From: Candidatus Spyradenecus faecavium
GTDB lineage: Bacteria > Verrucomicrobiota > Kiritimatiellia > RFP12 > DVOR01
Reading direction: 5' to 3'
Length of the DNA: 8,205 nt
Assembly: GCA_018713405.1 (NCBI GenBank)
Contig: DVOR01000202.1
Coordinates: 1 to 8,205, forward strand
Below are positions 1 to 6,600 of this stretch, piece by piece. Within the stretch, counting starts at the first letter, position 1. Every line of letters begins with the position of its first letter. A program made the position numbers and the translations under genes. The notes under the pieces were generated by a model, which did no database searches, was not told where the DNA came from, and worked only from the letters and a program-made list of their open reading frames with translations.

Positions 1-1
1 G

Positions 2-586
2 GTGCTCGTGACGGCGCTGTGCGGGATGAACGTGGTGCTGGTGTTGGCGTTGGGGACGCTCCTTTCGCTGGGCGTGGGCATCGGGCTGGGCGAGCTTCCG
101 GCGGCGGAGGCCTTCCGCGCGGTGGGCGACGGCGTGGCGAAGATGTACGACATCACGGCCATCTCGCTGGTGGTGGCGGGGGTGCTCGGGCTGGTGCGCG
201 AGAACGGCGGCATCGATTGGCTGTTGCGGCACGTGCTCCGGCGCGTGCGTGGCCGGCGCGGTGCGCAGGCGGGCATCGCGGTCCTGGTCTCGGCCGTGGA
301 CGTCGCCACCGCCAACAACACCGTGGCCATCGTCATGGCCGGCCCCGTCGTGCGCGACGTCGCGCAGCGGCACGGCGTGAGCCCCGCCCGCGCGGCCTCG
401 ATCGTCGACATCTACGCCTCGGTCTGGCAGGGGCTCCTGCCCTACGGCGCGCAACTCCTGGCCGCGGCCGCGGCGGCGAGCGTGACGCCCGCCGCGCTCC
501 TGCCGTGGCTCTTCTACCCGATTTTGATGGGGCTCACCGTGCCCCTTGTGTTGTTGATTAGGACCTCAGTTAGGAGAAAACCATGA
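2..586 (+). CDS. Na+/H+ antiporter, NhaC family, C-terminal part (5' end outside window)
   Basis: The visible 194 residues are the C-terminal part of a polytopic inner-membrane protein. About five hydrophobic helices can be seen (roughly residues 8-30, 50-68, 90-112, 136-160 and 163-187 of the visible part), ending in a short basic tail. The segment DVATANNTVAIVMAGPV (100-116), with its polar residues inside a helix, and DIYASVWQGLLPYGAQLL (136-153) are typical of the C-terminal half of NhaC-type antiporters, which exchange cytoplasmic Na+ for external H+. The family is normally well over 400 residues, so more than half lies upstream. The frame is open from base 2, where a GTG happens to fall, but nothing suggests it is the true start. 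The stop TGA overlaps the ATG of the next gene. The family call is fairly secure; the transported ion is inferred from the family, and related dicarboxylate or amino-acid exchangers are possible. Confidence 0.8.
   Translation: MLVTALCGMNVVLVLALGTLLSLGVGIGLGELPAAEAFRAVGDGVAKMYDITAISLVVAGVLGLVRENGGIDWLLRHVLRRVRGRRGAQAGIAVLVSAVDVATANNTVAIVMAGPVVRDVAQRHGVSPARAASIVDIYASVWQGLLPYGAQLLAAAAAASVTPAALLPWLFYPILMGLTVPLVLLIRTSVRRKP
572..576 (+). promoter_or_regulatory. Ribosome binding site AGGAG for the coupled secreted-protein gene
   Basis: AGGAG lies six bases before the ATG at 583, inside the last codons of the antiporter gene. It fixes the start of the downstream gene, whose ATG overlaps the antiporter stop (ATGA, 583-586), an arrangement typical of translational coupling. 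Confidence 0.75.
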
Positions 587-1407
587 AACGTGTTCTGTTG
601 TCTGCCCTCTTGCTCTTGGGCGCCGCCCAGTCCTTTGCCGCGGTCATCGCCGCCGATGCCGAGTGCTTCCTGCGGGAGTGCGTCGACGACCTCCCCGGAG
701 GGCGGATCGTCGGCCTGCCCCGCGCCGGCGGGGTGCCGTCGTCCATCGCCTGGATCGAGAACCCCGCCGCCACCAAGGGCGCCGTGCGCTATCTGGGCGT
801 CGAGGCCTTCCTTGAGGAGGAGCCCGTCGACCGTGGCGCCTGCGTCGTCGGCCTCTCGTCGGAGGGCTGGAAGTGGGACGCCGCCGCCGAGCGTCTGCGC
901 AAGGTCGCGGCCGGCCAGGCGGGGCTGTGGATGCCCTGGCTCTTCGTGGGCGGCAAGACCGTCTCCCTCGCGCTCGTCCGCCCCGACGCGCCGGAGGTCG
1001 GCCCGATCCACCTCTTCGCCCGTGACGTCGAGACCGGCCGGCTGACCGACCTCGGCGCCTTCGGTCTGCCCGCCGGCAAGACCGCCGGGACCGTCTCACG
1101 CGACTTGCCGGAGGCCCTGCGCGGGCGCGCCTTCCAGTTCGTCCTGTTGGCCGAGGCCGGCGCGGCCTACGACGTGGCGGATTTCACGCTCTCCCAGACC
1201 CGCGACCCCGGCCGGGTCGGCATCGCCAAGGACCTGGACCCGAAGGATCGCCCTGCCGCGCTCCCCGCGCCCCTGCGGCTCCGCGGGTCGGCCATCGATG
1301 GCCTGGGCTATGTCTCCGGCGAGCTTTACCTCTCCGTCATCGACGGCGAGACGCGCACGCCCTTCGTCGTCCCCTACACGCTGCTCGAGCCCACCCCTGC
1401 GCGCTGA
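583..1407 (+). CDS. Secreted protein of unknown function, coupled to the antiporter
   Basis: I do not recognise this 274-residue protein. Its N-terminus is a clear Sec signal peptide: MKR, then a leucine/alanine-rich core, with a likely cleavage near SFA-A at about residues 18-20, so the mature protein is probably periplasmic or extracellular. No lipobox cysteine sits at the cleavage site. The rest has no membrane helix and alternates short hydrophobic strands with Gly, Pro and charged turns, suggesting a beta-rich fold. Several aromatic patches (for example GWKWD near residue 95 and GLWMPWLFVGG near residue 115) could form a binding surface. The start is supported by AGGAG six bases upstream and by the ATGA overlap with the antiporter stop, implying co-expression. 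It ends 18 bp before the convergent end of the GDSL hydrolase gene. Coding status is well supported by the signal peptide and spacing; the function is not known. Confidence 0.75.
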   Translation: MKRVLLSALLLLGAAQSFAAVIAADAECFLRECVDDLPGGRIVGLPRAGGVPSSIAWIENPAATKGAVRYLGVEAFLEEEPVDRGACVVGLSSEGWKWDAAAERLRKVAAGQAGLWMPWLFVGGKTVSLALVRPDAPEVGPIHLFARDVETGRLTDLGAFGLPAGKTAGTVSRDLPEALRGRAFQFVLLAEAGAAYDVADFTLSQTRDPGRVGIAKDLDPKDRPAALPAPLRLRGSAIDGLGYVSGELYLSVIDGETRTPFVVPYTLLEPTPAR

Positions 1408-1408
1408 C

Positions 1409-1433
1409 CTCCCTGCAAAGGAGAATCAGGGAG
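1409..1433. terminator. Possible weak bidirectional terminator between convergent genes
   Basis: CTCCCTG (1409-1415) and CAGGGAG (1427-1433) form a perfect 7-bp inverted repeat around an 11-base loop. It sits in the 18-bp gap between convergent genes and overlaps the stop codon of the minus-strand gene. There is no T-tract on either side, so an intrinsic terminator is only a guess from position and symmetry. Confidence 0.25.
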
Positions 1434-2130
1434 CCTGCGCGTCGGCGGCGGCGTTCCAGCCCATGAACTCCGGGGCGACGGCCGCAGCCCAGATGCGCAG
1501 ACCCTCGCGGTTGGGGTGGAGCAGGTCGGGCACCAAGGCGCGGTTGAGCGTCTTGCCGTCCTGCATGAAGTAGAAGGGCGACACGTCGCGCAGCAGGACG
1601 CGCTTGCCGTCGGCCAGCTCGTGGAGGCGGGCGTTCACGGCGTCGTTCAGGCGGCGGGCGCCGTCCTCCTCGTCGTCCCCGCGCGGGAAGATCTTGAGGA
1701 GCGTGATGGTGGCGTCCGGGCACGCGGCCTTCAGGTGGTCGACGATGGCGCGGATGCCCTCGAAGGTCTCCTCCGGCGGGGCGCCCGCGTTGCCGGAGTC
1801 GTTCGTGCCGATCATGACCATGATGCGCTGGGGCGCGACCTTCGCCCAGTCGATGCGGCGGATGCGCCAGAGGACCTCGTGGGTGCGGTCGCCGCTGAAG
1901 CCCAGGTTCAAGACATCGCCGAAGTATTGCTTCTGCAGGTCCGGCGCGAGGGTGTCCCAGTTGTGCGTGATGGAGTCGCCGATGAAGACCGTGTCATGGT
2001 GCGTCTGCGCCTCGGCCTCCTTCTCCGCCAGGCGCGCCGCCCACCACGCCACGTCCAACCGTTGCCCGGCCTCCACGCCCCAAGCCACCAGTGCGGCCAT
2101 CCCCGCCGCGAATGCGAGCAGACCTCTCAT
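1426..2130 (-). CDS. Secreted SGNH/GDSL-family hydrolase (esterase/lipase type)
   Basis: This 234-residue protein carries all SGNH hydrolase blocks: FIGDSIT with nucleophile Ser53; NLGFSGDRTHE with the oxyanion glycine (Gly77); MIGTNDSGN with Asn110; and DLLHPNREG with Asp202 and His205. The family hydrolyses ester bonds in lipids, acetylated sugars or similar substrates. The block spacing and the GFSGDRTHEVLWRI segment resemble the platelet-activating-factor acetylhydrolase beta/gamma-like branch. A signal peptide (MRGLLAFAAGMAALVAWGVEA) predicts export. The frame stays open upstream to 2220, but the start at 2130 is preferred: AAGGA lies seven bases before it, the signal peptide begins there, and its ATG overlaps the stop of the upstream PH-like gene (ATGA). 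It is the last gene of the minus-strand cluster. The enzyme class is confident; the substrate cannot be read from sequence. Confidence 0.9.
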   Translation of the reverse strand: MRGLLAFAAGMAALVAWGVEAGQRLDVAWWAARLAEKEAEAQTHHDTVFIGDSITHNWDTLAPDLQKQYFGDVLNLGFSGDRTHEVLWRIRRIDWAKVAPQRIMVMIGTNDSGNAGAPPEETFEGIRAIVDHLKAACPDATITLLKIFPRGDDEEDGARRLNDAVNARLHELADGKRVLLRDVSPFYFMQDGKTLNRALVPDLLHPNREGLRIWAAAVAPEFMGWNAAADAQAP

Positions 2131-2693
2131 GCGTTGTTCCTTCCCTTCATCAAAGTGCGGAGGGCGGATTCGGCGGCGGACGCCTCGGCGGTGGGGAGGT
2201 TGTGGAAGCCTGTCGGGCAACGGGTGCCGTTGCCGTTCCCCCCGTCATGGGCAAAGAAGAGATCGGAGCGGCCGTTGCGGTGGTCGGCGCGATCGACAAA
2301 CCTCAGCTCGGAGGCACGCCAGTCGCGCGTGTGAAAGAGGCCGATGAGGAGGGCACGCTTGTCGGTGACCGCGTAGACCCAGTGCGGCGTGCGGAGACGG
2401 GCCCAGAGGGGTGCGCCGAGCATGCCCACGCCGATGGTGACGAAGGGGACGAAGAAGATGCAAATGCCTATCTTCAACGCCAACGGTTCCCCGCGTCCGT
2501 CTTCGGTGAAGAAGAGTCCGTAGATGAACCCACTCATCACTATGGCCGTGATGAAGCTCCACGGGATGCCGAAGAGCATGGCGCCGAGGGTCTTCTTGGA
2601 AAAGGCCCACGGCACGGGCTTGCCGGCCCACACCAGCCGTTCGTTCAGGTCAAGCTTCCGCTCCACGCGCGCCTGCAACACCGGGTCGATCAT
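2127..2693 (-). CDS. Two-helix membrane protein resembling bacterial PH-domain proteins
   Basis: This is a 188-residue protein. A short N-terminal segment with the pattern LNERLVWAGKP (16-26) is followed by two hydrophobic helices (about 36-62 and 73-98) and then a cytoplasmic-type strand segment, WVYAVTDKRALLIGLF (105-120). The order 'E-x-W-x-G-x-P, two helices, Y-x-x-T-D-x-R' is typical of bacterial PH-domain (YdbS/YdbT-like) membrane proteins of mostly unknown role. The tail contains GFHNLPTAEAS (162-172), resembling the end of such domains. The start at 2693 is supported by AGGAG at 2707-2703, nine bases upstream. That site follows the stop of the SGNH-like gene by only two bases, and the 3' end overlaps the GDSL hydrolase start (ATGA), so all three are probably co-translated. 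Sampled rows are 53-57% G+C, lower than the debranching enzyme gene. The family assignment is from pattern memory and is moderate; a molecular function is not claimed. Confidence 0.7.
   Translation of the reverse strand: MIDPVLQARVERKLDLNERLVWAGKPVPWAFSKKTLGAMLFGIPWSFITAIVMSGFIYGLFFTEDGRGEPLALKIGICIFFVPFVTIGVGMLGAPLWARLRTPHWVYAVTDKRALLIGLFHTRDWRASELRFVDRADHRNGRSDLFFAHDGGNGNGTRCPTGFHNLPTAEASAAESALRTLMKGRNNA
2138..2142 (-). promoter_or_regulatory. Ribosome binding site AAGGA deciding the GDSL hydrolase start
   Basis: On the minus strand AAGGA lies seven bases before the ATG at 2130-2128, within the last codons of the preceding gene. It supports that start over the longer open frame reaching 2220. 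Confidence 0.65.
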
Positions 2694-2702
2694 CGGTCAT
2701 CA

Positions 2703-2707
2703 CTCCT
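2703..2707 (-). promoter_or_regulatory. Ribosome binding site AGGAG for the PH-like membrane protein
   Basis: AGGAG on the minus strand lies nine bases before the ATG at 2693-2691 and begins two bases after the preceding gene's TGA (2712-2710). It favours 2693 over the nearby out-of-frame ATG at 2700. Confidence 0.65.
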
Positions 2708-2709
2708 AT

Positions 2710-3669
2710 TCAGTGGATGTTTAGGCGAATCAGATCGCGCTCAACGATGGGTGTGAGCCAGTTGGCTCCTTCTGGGGTGAGGTGGTCTGGGTTGGCGAAA
2801 CAACGAGCGTTTGGGGGCTGAAGCGAGAAATAATCCAACAGCGGCAACCCTTCGCGGGCCTTGGCGCAGGGTGCCCAGATGTCGATGCCACTGGCGGCGA
2901 CTTCGTTAAGGTAGTCTTGCCGATGTGGCGTTCGCAGATAAACCAACCGTCGCCCGTCGGCTTCGACGGCCTCACGCAGGCGAAAGAGCAACGGCAACTC
3001 CGTCGGCTCGTAAACGAGGCGCTTGGAATGCCTCGCAAAGCGGGTCTTGGCATCCAACCCCTCACCTTCGATAAACGGCCAGTATCCCCTGATGAACTTG
3101 GGGGGGGGTAGGTTGTTGCAGCTTGTCATCTTTTTGAGGGTACGCTCATAATCCCGCAACAAGAAAGCATTTCGATAAGGCATCCCGATGAGAAGGTGTA
3201 GGATGACCGCGACAAGGAACCCTTGACGGAGATATTCGGTCTGGAGGTGCGCCTCCCAGAAATCCTCTCCAAACAAGACAATCTGGCCTGGACGTTTGGG
3301 CCATTTCTCTCGGATTGCCAGGTAGGTATGATAGGTTATCCACGCATCGCCGGAGCAGAAAGAGGCATTCCACATTCTTAACTGTTTGGCACTGCCGGGA
3401 TTGATGGCGTGAAAGGGATGCGAGGATCCCAACACCAAGACCTCGGAGTCGGGGGCAAACGCTCGGAAGACCTGTTGCGCGTGGGCGAACTCCCCGTACA
3501 TTGCCATGGCACATCGCGCAAGGAGAAAATCGCATCCTCTTGCACGAATCATCCGCCCCAGATCACTGTGGCGTGAGAAACAGGGCGCGACCATTCTCCA
3601 GAAATGGCTACGGACTCTATTATAGGCCCTCGTAGGAAGGTCTTTCACTGTTTTGTCAAGAGCCATCAT
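2710..3669 (-). CDS. SGNH-fold hydrolase-like protein of lower GC
   Basis: This 319-residue protein contains EVLVLGSSHPFHAINP (76-91), where GSSH resembles the nucleophile block of SGNH-like proteins of the DUF1574/AlgX/DltD type, and NPDHLTPEGA (293-302), which resembles their C-terminal Asp/His block. Asn101 in WNASFCSGD may be the middle block. Such proteins often act on surface polysaccharides as O-acyl transferases or esterases; here that is inference. No signal peptide is evident; the only strongly hydrophobic stretch is 151-162. In the DxxH position the sequence reads N-P-D-H, so the usual Asp may be replaced by Asn293. The start is uncertain: two adjacent ATGs (3669, 3666) lack a good ribosome site, the nearest purine tract being about 21 bases away. 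It lies 24 bp after the debranching enzyme stop. Sampled rows are 43-53% G+C, well below that gene, and codons 188-190 form a C9 run. Confidence 0.75.
   Translation of the reverse strand: MMALDKTVKDLPTRAYNRVRSHFWRMVAPCFSRHSDLGRMIRARGCDFLLARCAMAMYGEFAHAQQVFRAFAPDSEVLVLGSSHPFHAINPGSAKQLRMWNASFCSGDAWITYHTYLAIREKWPKRPGQIVLFGEDFWEAHLQTEYLRQGFLVAVILHLLIGMPYRNAFLLRDYERTLKKMTSCNNLPPPKFIRGYWPFIEGEGLDAKTRFARHSKRLVYEPTELPLLFRLREAVEADGRRLVYLRTPHRQDYLNEVAASGIDIWAPCAKAREGLPLLDYFSLQPPNARCFANPDHLTPEGANWLTPIVERDLIRLNIH
3100..3108 (-). repeat. Nine-base C homopolymer inside a coding region
   Basis: On the coding (minus) strand nine consecutive C bases encode Pro188-Pro190 of the SGNH-like protein; on the + strand this is G9. 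Tracts of this length are prone to replication slippage and also to sequencing or assembly length errors. Confidence 0.9.
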
Positions 3670-3693
3670 GACTGTGGTTATGGAGGATTACCC

Positions 3694-6600
3694 TCACTCC
3701 TCTTCTTGGGGCTCGACGAGGGTGAGGACGCGGAGGAGCTCGGAGACGCCCCAGGCTTGGGCGCCGGTGCCGCAGGGTTCGTGAGGGGCGTCGCCCATGA
3801 CGCACTCGGGGAGCTGGGTGACGCAGTCCTGGTTGGCGAGGTGTTCGGCGGAGGCGAGGATGGCGTGGGCGATGGGCCGCGCGGGCTCGCCGTAGAGGCG
3901 GAAGAGGGCCTCGGCGTAGAGCGGGAAGGGGAGGGTCCAGCCGGTGCCGTTGTGGTAGGCGGGCTTGCGGCGGGTGTCCTCGTCGCCCTCGTAGCGACCC
4001 CAGTAGGGATTGTGGGGGTCGTTGAGGAGCTTGCCGTCGCGGACGATGGGGAGGGCGCGGCGCACGGGGCGATCGGCGAGGGTGCGGATGGCGCCGGGCA
4101 GGAGGAGCTGCTCGGTGGCGGTGAGGACGGATTCGGCGATGGCCTTGTCGTCCTTCAGCAGGCCGAGGGTGACGGCGTAGAGCTGGTTGGGGCGGACGGC
4201 GTCGTCGGGCTGGGCCTGGCGCGCGCCGACGCCCTGCTCGGCGTAGAGGCAGTCGGAGAGGCCACCCTCGGGCAGGGGGAAGAGCTCGCGGAAGGCGCGG
4301 CGCACGCGTCCGGCGAGGCGCTTCCACTTGGGGGCGACCTCGCGGCCGAGGAGGTCGAGCAAACGCACCCAGAGGGCCTGGATCTCGACGGCGTAGCCGT
4401 TGCGCGGTGTGCCGGCGGGGTAGTTGGTGTCCATCCAGGTGTAGTGGGCGGGGGCCCAGATCAGGCCGGTCTCGGGGTCGGCCTTGATGCCGTTCTCGGT
4501 GCCGGAGATGTAGTGCTCGGCGATGGAGACGAGGATGTCGCGGAGGGTACGGCCGCCGCAGTCCAGGCCGAGCACCTTCTTGGCGCCGTGCTCGGCGATG
4601 GCGTCGTCGGCGCAGACGGCCAGCCAGAGGGGCGCGTCGACGGTCTCGCGGTTGGCGTCGTCCTCGCCGCGGATCATGTTCGGGATGGTGCCGTTGCGCT
4701 CGAAGCGCCCGAACTCGCGCAGGACGTCGAAGACGGTGTCCCAGTCGCCGGCGGCGGCGACGCCGCGCAGGGCGATGAGGGTGTCGCGGCCCCAATCGAG
4801 GAACCAGGGGTAGCCGGCGATGATGGTCTTGTGGGCGTCGCGGCGGACGATGTAGTTGCGCATGGCCAGGGCCATGGCCTCGCGCAGGGGGAGCGCGGAG
4901 CCGGGCAGGGCGCCGCGGAGCGCGGGGATGGCCGGGACGCCGGGGGAGGGCTCGCCCGCCACGAGCGTGGCCTCCTGCCCGCGGTCGAGCTCGATGTGAA
5001 ACCACCCGGGGCTCCAGAGGTCGCTCGCCCCCTCCTGCCCGCGCGCGGCCTCCTCGGGGTGGGCCACGTTGTAGGTCCACTGCGCCTCGGGGTTCCACTC
5101 GGAGCCGGCCATGGTGAGGGCCACCTTGACGCCCGGCTCGGGGGCGAAGTCGAAGCCGTCGGGACGGTTGGCCACGGCCTGGGGCCAGTCGCGCTCGGGC
5201 CCGGCGTAGGCCTTGGTCTTGCAATGGAAGTTGCGCCACTCGATGTCGGGCCGGAGCACGAGGCCGACGGTGACGGCGGGGTCGCGGAAGGGCCCGGTGT
5301 TGCGCTCGCGCCGGAAGCGGAGCACGACGCGGTTGCTGCCCGGCTCGAGGGCGACGCGCAGGGTGATGGGCACGCGCCGGCCCATGCCGCAGGGCGCGGA
5401 GAAACGCCACTCCGCGGCCGAGCCGTCGGGCGCCACGGTCACGTGCACCAGGCAGGGGCCGGCGAGGGGCGCGGAGAAGCCGTTGCAGAGGATCCAGGCA
5501 CGGCAACGGGTGAGGAAGACCTGGCGGTCGTCGGGCACGCTGGGGTGGCGGTTCAGCGCCAGCAGGCAGTCGTACTGCGAGCGGATGTCGCCCCACTTCA
5601 GGCGGATCTGCGCCATGGCGCCGGTGCCGTTGGTGAGCAGGGCGCGGGCGGTGGCCAGGTCCTTCACCTCCAGACCGGAGAAGCGCCGCTTGACGCGCCC
5701 GGTGGTTTCGCCCAGGCCCAGCGCCCAGACGGTGGAGCGGTGGCGCTGGGCGCCGGTGGGGGCGTAGAGCTCGGCGGCGAGGGTCAGGCGGACGGTGTTG
5801 CGCTGGGGCCCGCGGTAGGCGTCGAACTCGCGCCGCACGGGCAGGACGAGCCCCTGCCCGCCGTCGGCCAGGGAGATGGAGCGCCCGCCGCTGACGGCGG
5901 CGCCCTCGGCGTCGAAGAGCGTCACGCGGAAGGGCGAGGCCGCGGTGACGAAGAGGAGCGCGCCCGTGGGCACGATGACCTCGCGCCGCAGGTCCGCCGG
6001 CAGGCGCAGGGTGATGGCGCGGTGGTCGGTGAAGGCCACGGGGTCCTCGATGAAGCGGTTGGCCAGCGCGTCCAGGTCCTCCTTGTAGAGGTCGACGCTC
6101 TGCTCCGTCCACTTGAGCGTGCGCAGGGCCATGACCAGGCGGTAACGCTTGGCCAGGCCCGTGATGGGGGCGGCGCCGCGCTGGTGGGCCGCGCCCTCCA
6201 CCGCCGTGAGGTCGCCGGGGCGCGAGGAGAGGCACCGCACCTGCCCGGGCTTGAGCGGCATCCGCAGCGGGTTCGCCAGGCACGGCTTGCCCTCGATGAG
6301 GTCATACGCCTCGCGGTACGGGAAGCCCGAGGCGTCGAAGCTCACGCTCTGCGGCTGCTTCCAATCCAGGTTCGCCAGGATGAGCAGCGGCTCATGCCCC
6401 GGGCGCGACCGCGTGACGGCCAACACGTTGCCGCCGCCGCGCTGGGCCATCGCCAGCGTCGTCCCCGGCCCGAAGAGCGGGTGGCAGCGCAGGATGGCGT
6501 TCAGCCGCCGGATGAAGGCGCACGCGTTGTCGGTCGCGCCCCAGTTCAGGCCGCCGCACCCGTGCACGTCGATCTTCTCCTGGGCGTACCACTCCACGCC

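Noticed and set aside
514..1099. Minus-strand open frames opposite the secreted-protein gene
   Set aside because: The + strand frame has a signal peptide, a ribosome site and coupling to the antiporter; the minus frames have compositionally biased products.
2131..2220. Extended start of the GDSL hydrolase at 2220
   Set aside because: The extra 30 residues would overlap the upstream gene deeply and would bury a clear signal peptide; the ATGA-coupled start at 2130 has a ribosome site.
1516..2334. Open frames of 247-272 codons on the + strand opposite the GDSL hydrolase
   Set aside because: They are antisense to a gene with a complete SGNH catalytic set, signal peptide and ribosome site, and their products show no domain.
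2730..3065. Open frame of 111 codons on the minus strand inside the SGNH-like gene
   Set aside because: It is the -1 shifted frame of that gene. It matters only as the product of possible slippage at the C9 tract and has no start signal or domain of its own.
3619..3659. Perfect TTGACA (3659-3654) and perfect TATAAT (3624-3619) on the minus strand as an internal promoter
   Set aside because: The spacer is 29 bases, far from the 16-18 needed; both lie inside coding sequence, and the hexamer at proper distance (TGAAAG) is poor.
3656..6283. Open reading frame of 875 codons on the minus strand
   Set aside because: It is a shifted frame of the debranching enzyme gene with an Arg/Pro/Ala-rich product and no recognisable domain.
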